Shown here: in pieces, positions 53,601 through 64,000 of the stretch | Layout: every line of letters begins with the position of its first letter | Position numbering within the stretch: the stretch's first letter is position 1 | Source of the DNA: Dipteris shenzhenensis | Lineage: Eukaryota; Polypodiophyta; Polypodiopsida; Gleicheniales | DNA length: 64,000 nucleotides | Direction: 5' to 3' (one strand) | Assembly (NCBI GenBank): GCA_047967505.1 | Contig: CM106541.1 | Notes under the pieces: generated by a model | The model's input: only the letters and a program-made list of their open reading frames with translations | Databases searched by the model: none | What the model was told of the DNA's origin: nothing | Translations under genes and position numbers: made by a program

Positions 53601-56110
53601 GCCTACCATGCTGGATTGTCCTTCACCTCCTCGAAGGTCCTTGGCTCATCAAGCTGAACCACTAAAGCAAAATTCACGGATGGGGCCTTTTGAAGACATT
53701 GAGACCGACGCAATCCGAAACTGCTACTCTCAGGTAATGCGGTGACCCGAGACTCTTCTAGTGTCCATAGGTACCATTGGGGCAACCTTTTCTGCTTCTC
53801 TGTGGGAGGAGGAATGGGAACTTCTTTTGGAACATCCTGCTCTTCCTGAGTATCTTGTGGAACATCAGCTTCTGATTTTGCCACCTCTTGGATGGTCAAC
53901 CTGGGACGGGGTGGGTTTGGGGGTTGAACAATCTCCTCCTCCTCAATCTGAGGCTCCTCCTGGGGTTCAGGTTCCTTTTTCGTGAAAACATCCCGACTGA
54001 TGAGTATTTGCTTCTTTACTGGGTCGAAGAGGCGGTAGGCCTTGGATTCTTCACTATACCCAACAAAGATACATTGTCTGCTCCGAGAATCAAGCTTGGT
54101 CTTGTCTTCCTTGTGCACATTCACCCATGCGTTAGAACCAAAAATGCGAAGATGAGTGATAGAGGGCTTCTTACCATAAAATGCCTCATATGGAGTCTTG
54201 TCCTTGACGGCCTTCGTCTTGGTCCAGTTGAGAATGTGTACGGCTGTATTGATAGCTTCACTCCAATAGGCTTTAGAAAGATTCCTCCCTCGGAGCATAG
54301 CAAGCCCTGTCTCTGTGTGGTGGTTCTATGCTTCCTCTCGGCTACCCCGTTTTACTGAGAAGTATGTGCCGTGGTGAGTTGTCGCTTGATCCCATGCTTG
54401 CGACAAAATGTGTTGAACTCACTTGAGGTGAATTCTCCCCCCCTGTCTGTGTGGAATGTCTTGACATCCTCCCCTGTCTCCTTTTCAACTCTGGCCTTCC
54501 AGTCTTTGAATTTCTCGAAAGCCTGAGACTTTTTAGCCAAACAATATACCTAGGTCATTCTACTGAAATCATCCACAAAGAGAAGTGAGTACCTGGATCC
54601 TCCCCACAATGCTGTAGACATTGGACCACAAATGTTGGCGCGAACCAACTCAAGTGGTTTGCTAGCCCGAAATGAGGCCTCTTGTGGGAACTTATCCCTG
54701 TGCTGCTTGCCTTCTAGACAAGCCCTACAGACATCATCCTTGCCTGTAATTGGTGGAAGTCCATCCACCATCTTCAACTTTGACATTTCAGCCAAGATTC
54801 CATAGCTGACATGACCGAAGCGTTCATGCCAAAGTTTGGACTTTCTGTTGTCTTCATGAACCAACATTGCACTGAGACGGTACAGTCCATTTTGTTCAAT
54901 GCCTTGAGCCACCAGCTGCCCATTTCCTTTGGATGTTACGGTGACCTTGCCATCTTGAAAGAGAACTGCCATGTTGTTTTTGTCCATCTGACTTACAGAC
55001 AATAAATTCTTGCAAAGATCGGGTACATAAAGTACTCCAGAGATATCCTTCTCCTCACCTACCGTTGCAATGAAAGGAATGCTATCAATGCCCTCCACAG
55101 GACATGTCCGGCTATCCCCGACAGAAACTTTGGAACCCGGGTGTGTACTTTCCATGGTTTTGAACCAAGTCCTTCTGTTGGTTGGAAGCACCACTATCAA
55201 CATACCAACCCTCTTTACCTTCACTGATTGCATATGCTGAACAATGTTCACTAAGTAAAAATAATTGTCCAGTCGTAACATTGGCAGAATCATTCTTAGG
55301 TTCTTCTTTGTTCTTGGCTTCTCTCTTCCGCATTTGATCCGCCTTCTTCTTTCGGCATTCTTTGGCAGAGTGGCTAAGCTTTTCACAGTAAAAGCACTTC
55401 ATTTTCTTCTTGCATTCAACGTCCTCTGATTTCTTGGAATCCTTTGACTTGCCTTTTCCAGGCTTGTCTTTGGCAACTAATGCCTTCTCGTCGGTTTGTG
55501 TAAAGAGTTTCTCTCAAGCCTCTCCCTGAAGCAGGAGTGGACCAAGCTCCTCAAAGGTGATTGGCTTAGTCCGTTGACCCGTAGTGACCGTAGTCACAAA
55601 ACTTTTGAAACTCCGTGGCAATTTGTGGAGTGTGAGCAATGCCAATTGACTCGTGTCCACCTTCTGACCAACCGCTGCGAGCTGGTCCCGCATAACTTTT
55701 ACCTTTGTTAGATCATCATGCACACTATCACCCTCATTCATATCAAGATTATAAAGCTGATGCTAAAGTGTAATGATACGAGCTGTATTATCGGTTTCAT
55801 ACAGCTCCTTCAGTATGGTCCATGCCTCTGAAGACGTCTCTGTGCTAACTGGATATGAGGAATCACAGCATCTGCTGTCATGCCTATAAGCATTGCTAAG
55901 GCTTGAGCATCCCTCTCCTCCCATGCGCAGAGTTCATCCGCATCTGCTTCAACTAAAACTTCACCTCTTTTGTCCACAAGGTCCTCCGGTTTCTCTTCGG
56001 TCCCATTCACAATCTTCCACAACCTCCATGCCAACAGATGGCTTCAGATCTTGACTTTCCAGATTGGAAAGTTCGTTCCATCGAGCTTTCCAGCTTCACC
56101 GAAATTGGGG
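53601..56110 (-). pseudogene. Element J gag, protease and integrase
   Basis: Gag starts around 56100 (GKLDGTNFPIWKVKI with a stop, then AWRLWKIVNGTEEKPEDLVD) and has the knuckle CFYCEKLSHSAKEC near 55360-55400. Protease WYVDSGASNQ (about 55200). Pre-integrase KSKLWHERFGHVSYGILAEM. Integrase core in ICGPMSTALWGGSRYSLLFV and TFHTDRGGEFTSSEFNTFC, then the IFVGYSEESKAYRLFDP segment. Broken by several frameshifts and stops, but all domains are present in order. Confidence 0.9.
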
Positions 56111-56333
56111 ATAAATGAAGAAGGAAGATGACTGGAGAAGGAGGAAGGATGAGCAATGGATGTAGAGGCTTCTGAACACTGATCCATCTCAGTGAATAGC
56201 AAAACTGAATAACTGAAATAGAAATAAATGTACTGACCTTCTGTACTAGTCTGAGCTGAAAAACAGTCGCCTTACTGCCAAGGGACTCCTTTCTTCAGAG
56301 AGTGCTTTGATAAGGAAGAGTCAAAAACCTATA

Positions 56334-56345
56334 GCTTTGATACCA
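56334..56345 (-). other. Primer binding site of element J
   Basis: On the minus strand TGGTATCAAAGC, one base off the usual initiator-Met complement, adjacent to the 5' LTR. Confidence 0.85.
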
Positions 56346-57028
56346 TGTTGAAAAATAGAAGGGAATGAATCACTCAAACCTTCAGCCAAGATCACTCCCA
56401 CTCTTCTTGATACTCAACTCAGATAACTGATCACAAATGCAATAAGCACTCACTTAGAGATAACCTAAACACAGAGAGAGAATATATTCATCCACCGGAT
56501 GGTGGGCAGAAAACTAGCTCCAGGGGAGCAATACAAAACTCAGCCAAGTGCTGAGGAGAACTGATGAAACTCTCTCTGTCAGACTAGACCAGCTCTGAGT
56601 GCATAGCACAGCCTATGACTGAGGCTTTCTGTCCTGCGCTAGATGCTGGATTGGAGGACAGAGTGGGCCTTTTATAGGCACTGCCCAGGCCTTCTGGACT
56701 GGCCGACCACAGCAGGGTTGGTCCCCTGACTGGTGGCCGACCAGAATGTTCTGGAAATCCGGGTCACGGTGGCCTTGGTTGGGCCGACTGGCCCTGCCAC
56801 AGGCCCCTATAAAAGGGTGCCCTGTGCAGCTAGTCCATGGGACTGTTGATGCTTCCAGGGAGGCATAGGGCCCCCCCTAATTCTCTGTTGTTTGCAGACA
56901 ACAACCAGCCCGTGTGCTGGTTGCCTATGATGTCTGTTTGGGTCTCTCTTTTCCATCCCTCCTACCTCTCACTGCCCCTTGTCCCCTCAAAACGGGGGCT
57001 CACAGGTGGGCACAGTGAGTCTCTAACA
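56346..57028 (-). repeat. 5' LTR of element J
   Basis: 683 bp, on the plus strand TGTTGAAAAATAG to GTCTCTAACA. Holds a minus-strand TATA box (TATAAAAGG, 56668-56676), a likely LTR promoter. Confidence 0.88.
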
Positions 57029-57150
57029 AGTACTTGCTGGTGCAGACTTGCTATAACAATACACCTCACCCCCTGGTGAAGTGATCTTCACACCCACACC
57101 AGCAGCCTTGGTTGAAGGTTTGTATGCTCCGTCAAATTGAAGTAGCCAAG
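57029..57150 (-). pseudogene. Ty3/gypsy RNase H remnant, first half
   Basis: On the minus strand SWLLQFDGAYKPSTKAAGVG, the first strand of an RNase H fold with its catalytic Asp (DGA). Continues beyond element J at 51450. Confidence 0.75.
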
Positions 57151-57779
57151 ATGTCATTACACCAAGACCAAAATCCAAACATCCCAAGTTTCTCGGTAAT
57201 CCAAGATAGGTAGAAGGAGAGGGTGGGGAGAATTCAACACTTGAGCAAGACGTTCAGCACCAAATAAACTTGCAATCCTTTGTTGATAGTTTATCTTTAG
57301 ACAAAAAAGAATTACAACTTGAAGCCCAAAATGAGGCACAAAGGGTTGATTAGGTACAAAGGGATTCTTTGGTCGAAACATTACCAACCATAGCCAAGCC
57401 CTAGAAACCTTTGTAGCGAGATCGAGAAGAAATCATTCAAGACGAGCTTATGTACTGGAATTAATAAGCAGATGCGCCAAATCTCCCCCCAAGCTTGGGA
57501 AACATCCCACCCTTCGAAGAATGTCACCCTTTTAATTACCTCTGATGCAGCAAGTAGCTCGATCACCGCACAATGAGTAGAAGTGAAATCAAACTCCTCC
57601 CAGTATATCACCAATTCTTCACCTTGAATCAACCATGGTGTATCATTCCACCCATCGTCTCCTTGAACAATGCACTGGACAATCAGTCATTGAAGGTCGG
57701 CATGAAGATCAAGAAAGAGATCTCGCCAATTGGTAGCTGTAATGAGTGGAGCACCAAGCACTAAATCCTTGAACTCGTC
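57151..57779. other. Possible gypsy-derived or unassigned sequence
   Basis: Short minus-strand frames with no certain match. It adjoins the RNase H remnant and may be decayed gypsy pol. Confidence 0.35.
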
Positions 57780-58278
57780 GAGAAGTGACATAAATATCCA
57801 CCCTTCTTGTGTGGCGTGGGTCCAAGGAGTGAACTTGAAAATTTTTCGAATCTGCGATCTAGTAGGAGATGTGAATAGAGCACATGAAATGAAATACTTT
57901 TGCTTTTTACAGCAAGAGGAAACTCCCCACGATTTCAATATATAAGCAAAATCATTACATTTTCATCACTTCCTATTTGTTGGCCCATTGAGAAGTCTTT
58001 CTTTTGTGAATCGGGAGAAGTGACATAAATATCCACCCTTCTTGTGTGGCGTGGGTCCAAGGAGTGAACTTGAAAATTTTTCGAATCTGCGATCTAAAAG
58101 GAGATGTGAATAGAGCACATGAAATGAAATACTTTTGCTTTTTACAGCAAGAGGAAACTCCCCACGATTAGAGAGTTACAGTTCCCGAGATTTTAATATA
58201 TAAGCAAAATCATTACATTTTCATCACTTCCTATTTGTTGGCCCATTGAGAAGTCTTTCTTTTGTGAATCGGGAGGTC
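57780..58278 (+). repeat. Two-unit tandem duplication of ~235 bp
   Basis: Units start gagaagtgacataaatatcc at 57780 and 58015. They are nearly identical; the second carries a 24-base insertion (tagagagttacagttcccgaga area). The junction shares gggag/gagaag. Confidence 0.9.
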
Positions 58279-58295
58279 TTGGGTTCAATTCTCAC
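58238..58295 (+). mobile_element. Possible tRNA-derived SINE head
   Basis: ttggcccattgag (A-box-like) is followed about 35 bases later by cttgGGTTCAATTCtcact, a fair B box (GGTTCRANNCC), with spacing typical of a tRNA promoter. A purine-rich tract follows. No second copy of the B-box part is in the window. Confidence 0.3.
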
Positions 58296-58305
58296 TCCTT
58301 AATAA

Positions 58306-58375
58306 AAGGAGAGGAGAAGAGAAGAGAAAGAGAAAGAGAAGGACAAGAAGAAGAAGAAGATAGAGATAGAGGAGA
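58306..58375 (+). repeat. Purine (AG/AAG) tract
   Basis: Low-complexity gagaagagaa and gaagaagaagaag repeats. Confidence 0.85.
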
Positions 58376-58926
58376 GGGGCGGGGCGCGATGTGAGGATCT
58401 GTTACAATTTTGCAGAAGCTCAGAAAAATCTATCGTGACCAGAAGACATGATCTGACCGTGGCCAAAAGATGTACGACACATGCGCAAATGCGCTAGTCG
58501 TGACAAAGACATGTGCGGGTGCACCTAGGAGATGTGTGAATGCGTGCACAGGACCCCAGAGGAAGCGCAGATGTTACAATTTTGCAGATGCGATTAGTAT
58601 GACCAAAAGATTCGCCAACTAGAAGATGCGCCGGAACTACAGGCAGACTAGAGGCGCAGAAGCAGAGATGCGTAAAATCTGCATGGCACAAGGGGAAAGG
58701 GAAAGGGGAAAGAGAAGCATGTACATGATGGGAGGAGGAATGTAAAGATGGAGACATCAAGGGAAGAGGGCCATGCTTTATTTGAAAGGATGGAAGGGGG
58801 AAATCAAAGTACTAGCTAGGTGGCTTTACAAGAATGAGCGTGTCGCATCAAGGAATGGCCCCCAATGCCACACATACAAACACACATACAAATTTATGCC
58901 TTTTTCCTTAGACAAATTTATCCATA

Positions 58927-58930
<4 letters not shown>
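58376..58930. other. Unassigned sequence
   Basis: No gene seen. Contains loosely repeated gatgcgc and gttacaattttgcag words. Confidence 0.4.

Positions 58931-58971
<41 letters not shown>
58931..58971. repeat. (GT)n microsatellite
   Basis: About 20 uninterrupted GT units. Confidence 0.95.
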
Positions 58972-58973
<2 letters not shown>

Positions 58974-59070
58974 CTCTCCAACCCCATTCTCGCAGGTCCG
59001 ACACACAATCCAAGTGACGGCGGCGATCCACCCATCATAATGATTTGGGTCGGACTACTGCCCTAGTTTA

Positions 59071-59585
59071 AGTACTATTCATTGAGACAAAATGGAATGA
59101 TAAATAATCAGTCACAATCACAAAGCAAGTATAATAGCCATTTCTTATGGGTCCATTATCCTTGGTAGTGGATTCTAGCCAGTTATTGAAAAGTAATGAA
59201 AGTATCAAACCTCTCCCACTAGTTGGTGGAGGGCAGCCAAGTATCCATAATCATGGAAAAGCCCTTAGACTAGTTGGTCGGGGATATCGGTAAGTGTATC
59301 AAGTGAAAGTCTATCAACCAAGTACTATTCATTAAGACAAAATGGAATGATAAATAATTAGTCACAATCGCAAATCAAGTATAATAGCCATTTCTTATGG
59401 GTCATCTTAATGCCCATTATCCCTGGTAGTGGATTCTAGCCAATTACAATTGAAAAGTAATGAAAGTATCAACCCTCTCCCACCAGTCAATGGAGGGCAG
59501 CCAAGTATCCATAATCATGGAAAAGCAAGTTAGACTAGTTGGTCAGGGATATCGGTAAAGTGTATCAAGTAAAAGTCTCTCGACC
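59071..59585 (+). repeat. Two-unit 250-bp tandem duplication
   Basis: Units start agtactattcatt(g/a)agac at 59071 and 59321 and share sequence to gataaagtgtatcaagt; small insertions lengthen the second unit. Confidence 0.9.
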
Positions 59586-59749
59586 ATTTTGCCGTACCGT
59601 ATTAAAAGAACATCCTTGATATCCGAATTAAAATTAAAACTCTGAGTATACAACTAGAACATCCCTGATAAATTGAGACTTTTCTCAAATAAAAAAAATC
59701 TGAAAAGGGTATGGATACTCTCAATTACATACCATGAGCAATGTTTGAC

Positions 59750-60058
59750 TCTCTCTCTCTCTCTCTCTCACTCTCTCTCTTACTATTTGTCACGCTCTCT
59801 CCTCTCTCTCCTCGCCTCCCTATTTAGAGTTGGGTCCCGCCCGACGGGGGTCACAGTAGCCCTAGTTAGACGCAGAGCTATGACCAAGAGACATGCTAGG
59901 GTTGCACTTTTGAGTGATTGACACTCTATCGCCGATTTCATGCCCCCATTCCCTCATCCACCCTGATGTCCTGATGTTTATATATATATATATATATATA
60001 TATAAATGTTTATAGTATAATGTATTATATTTTCTTAATTTTTTATTTCCTCCCCTCA

Positions 60059-60110
<52 letters not shown>

Positions 60111-60120
60111 CTTCTTCTCT
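59750..60120. repeat. Cluster of CT and TA microsatellites
   Basis: CT repeats at 59752-59770 and 60061-60108 and a TA repeat at 59979-60003, separated by unassigned sequence. Confidence 0.9.
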
Positions 60121-60685
60121 TCTCTCTATCTCTCTCTCCTTTCTGTTCTCTGCCAGCGGGCTAATGCGCAACCGTGCACTGACATGTGGCGCAATGGTCC
60201 GCTCACTCTCAATCTATCGCACTAACTTGCAGTCTGTCATGATTCATGCCGTGATTGCGAACCGCCATGTGTGATGTTGTGTCTCCACCCTACCTCTGTC
60301 GTTTGTGCCAGTGCTACGTGTCAACCTACTACTGTGCGCATGTGCAAGTCTATCCCGTGCGGCACGTGTCTTCATTGTGCAGTTCCAGTTTGTACCGCAG
60401 CACTCGAGTTTTTGCCACGTGTACCCCTGCACCTTCCTCGTGAGTAGCTTGACCATACATCAAATATACTTGCAATGAGTCTTCCAACTCGCGTCCCCGC
60501 GCTGTTCTCTGTCTCTTTTGCATTGCCCCTCACCATAATGCACTGCCCTTGCCACTTGGCGACTTCACAGACCTCCAAACATCCTCCAAGCCTCTGAACC
60601 TCCCCCAACCCTCCGAACCTCTAGCGACCTTCGTTGTCCTCATTCCAAACCTCTACGTCGAAACTTCTCCTTAAAGAATAGAGAG
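60121..60685. other. Unassigned sequence
   Basis: GC-balanced sequence with only short ORFs; no gene recognised. Confidence 0.4.
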
Positions 60686-61541
60686 ATGCTCAAGAAGCCT
60701 TAAAGACTTGACTTGCTGATTACATTTCCTTTTAAATTTATTACATGCTGAAACACAATTGCTTCTGATAACCTGGGAAGTTCAACCTATTTAGAAGCTA
60801 AATGACACTATATATCCCCCCCCATCCCCCCAACTTGCAATAGCTATGGAGTTTAGTCACTCATTCAAAAATAGCTCTGTCAAGGTGGTATAAATGTTTG
60901 ATCAAACCATGTACTATAGAAATGATCAAGGAGGAGCTCCGTCGAGGTGGTATAGATGTTTGATCAAACCATGTACATACTGAAACACAATTGCTTCTGA
61001 TGACTAATGAGTTCAACCTATTTAGAAGCTAAACAACAACATGGCACTATATATGCCCCAAGCACTTGTGTTGCCAATTCCATTTCCTATTAAATTAATT
61101 ACATGCTGAAACACAAGTGCTTCAAATGACCTAGGGAGTACAACCTATTTAGAAGCTAGACAACATGGCTATATATATCCCCCCCCTCCTCCCCTTTCAC
61201 CCCCCCACTCGCAATAGCTATGAAGTTTAGTCACTGAAGGAGCCAGTTCAACCTATTTAGAAGCTAAACAGCAACGTGGCTCTATATATCCCCCCCCCCC
61301 CCCCCCTTCACCCCCCCACTCGCAATAGCTATGGAGTTTAGTCACTCATTCAAATATAACTCCGTTGAGGTGGTATAGATGTTCAATAAAACCCATGTAT
61401 TGTAGATATGCTCAAGGAGCCTTAAGCACTTGAGTTGGTATGCCAATTCCATTTAGTATTAAATAGATTACATGCTGAAACACAAATGCTTTTGAAGACG
61501 TAGGGAATTCAACCTATTTAGAGGCTAAACAACAACTTGGC
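60686..61541 (+). repeat. Degenerate tandem array, ~200 to 350-bp units
   Basis: At least four partial units share the order acatgctgaaacacaa, ttcaacctatttagaagc, cactatatatcccccc, cgcaatagctatggag, gtcactcattcaaa, gaggtggtatagatgtt and gatatgctcaaggagcc. Poly(C) runs of up to ~17 occur within units. Confidence 0.8.
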
Positions 61542-61543
61542 AC

Positions 61544-61544
<1 letters not shown>

Positions 61545-61589
<45 letters not shown>
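61545..61589. repeat. (GT)n microsatellite
   Basis: About 22 GT units. Confidence 0.95.
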
Positions 61590-61590
<1 letters not shown>

Positions 61591-61910
61591 ACATACTTGT
61601 AACGTGTTTAGAGGGTACGCTTCCTTTGAGCTTGAAAAATGGTGAGGACATAAATGTTTTTCTAGTAGGAGTGGTAGGATAGTTCACATACATGGGTCTC
61701 CATCTAGATTTCTACCCTTCTCAAGCCATGATGGTCATGCATCGGATGTGCACGAACACTTAATAAGGAAACCAAATCAAGAGGTTAGATGTAGTGCAAC
61801 CATACACTCTCATGGACATGGAGAGTTATGAACTATTTTTCTATACGAGTATAAGTCTTTTATATTGCAAAGGACAATTTAGTGTGAGAGAGCACAAATA
61901 CATTTTCCAC
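61590..61910. other. Unassigned sequence
   Basis: Nothing recognised. Confidence 0.4.
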
Positions 61911-62038
61911 ATGTAGTGGAAGGATTTTAAACGAGGCAGTTCAAGGTTACATCAAAGTGATTTGACAATAACGACACATGTAGTAGAAAGGATTCTAAAC
62001 GAGGCAATTCAAGGTTACATCAAGGTGATTTGACAATA
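61911..62038 (+). repeat. Two-unit ~65-bp tandem duplication
   Basis: Both units read acatgtagt(a/g)ga...ggatt, then aaacgaggca, ttcaaggttacatcaa and gtgatttgacaataa. Confidence 0.88.
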
Positions 62039-62930
62039 AGCGCAATAGTCCAACATCCTGCTTTCCATAACATTAAGTGACCTTTGAGACATGGTATTAA
62101 AGTCACTCTTGAGGTCACAAGGGAAATCACAATCCCATTACTAGGGATTAAAGGGGCTAGTAAAGAGGCAGGTACCTGGAAAATGTCAGCATCCCCCCTT
62201 TTTTCTCCATGCAAAGACCCAATAAAGAGGCATGAAAAAGGGCAAATATCTTTAGACGGCAAGCTCTTATAAAAAGTCAAGTTAGTCTACTTGTGGCATA
62301 GTACTAGCCCACCAATGCCTTTAGTATTGGGCATTAAGTTTTCTACCAAGTTTAAATTTTTCTCATTTTTTGGGGAAAAAGTATATCCTCTCTCTATTGT
62401 GATTCATGCAATGCCCTTACATTTTGGAAAAAGATTTTAGATCCATAGGCACAACCCCTTACATTATGAAAAACATAGGGGTTCACAAGACTTGACCCTT
62501 TTGCCCTATGGCTTACACTTGCAAATTGAAGTTAAAATCAACTTTTCAAGCTCAGTTCATCCATAACACACATCTCCGTATAACTTAAGTTTCATTTTCC
62601 TTAGAGCTCACTTTAACTTCATCTCAACCACTCAACATTACTGATTCATAGCATTACACCAACATGAAGGTCACTTTGCTTGGAGCTCATGTTAACTTTA
62701 ACTTTTGCACATATTAAAGTGTTAGGCGCCGGGTTAAGTGTTAGGTGCTTGGTTCGGCAGTTGAACGTGCGTGTGCGTGTGGGTGGGTTGTGTGTTTATT
62801 TGATCACTCGCCTGTGCCCACTTGTTATTCTTTATTATCTCTCTCTTGCATTAAAGTTTATCATCAAACTGCATGTAAAACTACGATATGAAAAGATCCC
62901 GTACAGGTAAGATGTTGATCTGTTGGTTTT
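62039..62930. other. Unassigned sequence
   Basis: No recognised gene in about 900 bases. Confidence 0.4.
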
Positions 62931-62934
62931 GGAA

Positions 62935-63765
62935 AGCGTATTCATGTCCAGATAAGCTCAAAGGTTTGACCTCTGTAACATCAAAATTGAAAAGGAAGAC
63001 TATTGTCAAACGGAATATGGCAATTTTTACCCGAAAAGCTCTCATTTTCAAGTCGTTAGTCATGGACATAATCAAGGTAAAAACTTACAAAGCAGATGTA
63101 AAGTCTTACAGAGTGGGCAAAATTGTGAAGAGTGCCAGTTGCCATGAATGTAGTCTCGGGGATCAACATGTGACATAACGGTAGAAACTTACAAAGCGGA
63201 TTTACAATCGGAGCTTTTCGAGAACTGTTGCCATATTCTGTTTTTGCAAGAAGTCTCCGGGCCGTTCACTGAACATAATCAAGGTAGAAACTTACAAAGC
63301 AGATTTTAAAGTCAGAGCTCTTCAAGTTGCTAGCAGTTGGCATTTTCTTTTTTGAAAGAGGTCTCAGGGATTTTAAATCTTATAGAGTGGGCAAATTTGT
63401 GATAGAATCTTACAAGGCTCAAAAGCGTACTGTTGCCTTAAAGTAGTATCAGGGATCAAAATGTGTCCGTTCACTGACTTAATCAAGGTAGAACTTACCA
63501 AGCGGATTTAAAATGAGAGCTTTTATCCTTGCCTTCTTCTGTTTGAAAGAAGCCTCGGGGATCAAAACACTGACATAACCAAGGTAGAAACTTACAAAAC
63601 GGATTTAAAATCAGACCCTTTCGAGTAACATTTGGCATTCTCTGTTTGAAAGAGGTCTCAGGGATCAAAATGTGTCCATTCACTGACATAATCAAGGTAG
63701 AAACTTACAAAGCTGATTAAAAATTTGAGAGTGGGGAAAATTGTGATAGAATCTTACAAAGGCTC
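62935..63765 (+). repeat. Tandem array of ~105 to 200-bp units
   Basis: The segment aatcaaggtagaaacttac followed by aaagcggatttaaaatcag recurs near 63068, 63180, 63277, 63482, 63577 and 63688, interleaved with gaaagaggtctcagggatca and gtgtccgttcactgacataa. The uneven spacing reflects partial units. Confidence 0.85.
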
Positions 63766-64000
63766 AAAAGAGTTGATCATTTGTCCAAATATCTGTGCAG
63801 CAATGTAATCAACAAGATGCTGTCAGCATCATTGTACGCCCATTACGTCAAAACTGCAAAGCTCGTATTATCTAGTTGCCCCCCCGCCCCCCCAAAAAAA
63901 AAGGGAGAGGAAATATCATTAGGTACAGACCTTTGAATATCTGGTTCATTCTGCACATCAAGATCTCACGTCATTCGTTATAATTCTCGCTTAACCTATT

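Larger units (their letters stand above)
51449..57033 (-). mobile_element. Ty1/copia element J inserted in a gypsy RNase H
   Basis: A minus-strand copia element with a 683-bp 5' LTR (56346-57028) and a shortened 454-bp 3' LTR (51455-51908). The same bases AGTACT lie at both edges (51449-51454; 57029-57034), and the RNase H frame joins across them, which supports a 5-bp AGTAC target duplication. The internal region carries gag, protease, integrase, reverse transcriptase (with a 230-bp duplication) and RNase H. Confidence 0.9.

Noticed and set aside
58238-58295. A genuine tRNA gene
   Set aside because: Only A- and B-box-like parts are seen; I could not draw a cloverleaf with an acceptor stem.
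1-64000. CRISPR arrays, operons, ribosome binding sites or bacterial genes
   Set aside because: The direct repeats lack the constant repeat/unique spacer pattern, and the sequence is eukaryotic with introns and retrotransposons.

Overview
The window looks like nuclear DNA of a land plant with a repeat-rich genome. Reasons: Ty1/copia elements whose primer binding sites match initiator-Met tRNA, a GC-rich plant-type L1 LINE with a DUF4283-like/CCHC ORF1, a Ty3/gypsy element with an FLDDF reverse-transcriptase box, and one split host gene for a citrate-binding-protein-like (alginate-lyase-2 fold) secreted protein, a family I know from land plants. I cannot fix the lineage from sequence alone; a seed-free plant such as a fern is only a guess.

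Layout. 1-440: degenerate direct repeats. 490-5220: copia copy A (minus) carrying a MITE with an 8-bp target duplication. 5230-5770: a small transcription-unit-like segment with a TATA box and a striking ~105-bp inverted duplication (hairpin). 5928-6665: two unknown ORFs. 6994-8907: an orphan but open copia gag with a possible LTR (element B). 8901-16000: a nearly full-length but broken L1 LINE (minus) with a GC-rich 5' repeat tract. 16233-17343: 3' end of copia copy C (minus). 17350-20940: minisatellites, a CA microsatellite and unassigned DNA. 20957-21727: the only convincing host gene, two exons, without an ATG where one is expected. 22038-22870: LTR-like block.

23943-38500 is a nested stack: copia copy D (plus) is split in gag by copia E (minus, 148-bp LTRs, TSD GATTG), which is split by copia F (plus, 171-bp LTRs, TSD CAGAA). 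E also holds a 1.55-kb long inverted repeat and a 336-bp inversion of its integrase core. 38501-40300: internally deleted copia G (minus), which cuts off D. 40350-42000: long CT microsatellite, C-rich DNA and a TTAGG-like degenerate array. 42869-47184: copia H (plus). 47185-50700: Ty3/gypsy I (minus). 50880-57150: a second gypsy RNase H region split by copia J (minus, 51455-57028). 57780-64000: tandem duplications, microsatellites and a possible tRNA-derived SINE, with no convincing gene.

A, C, D, G and H are one family with ~355-bp LTRs. No retroelement here has a fully open coding region. Most premature stops in F, and many in H, are CAG to TAG, CAA to TAA or TGG to TAG/TGA changes, as expected from cytosine deamination in silenced, methylated DNA. 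All coordinates and identities come from reading by eye; no alignment or database search was run.
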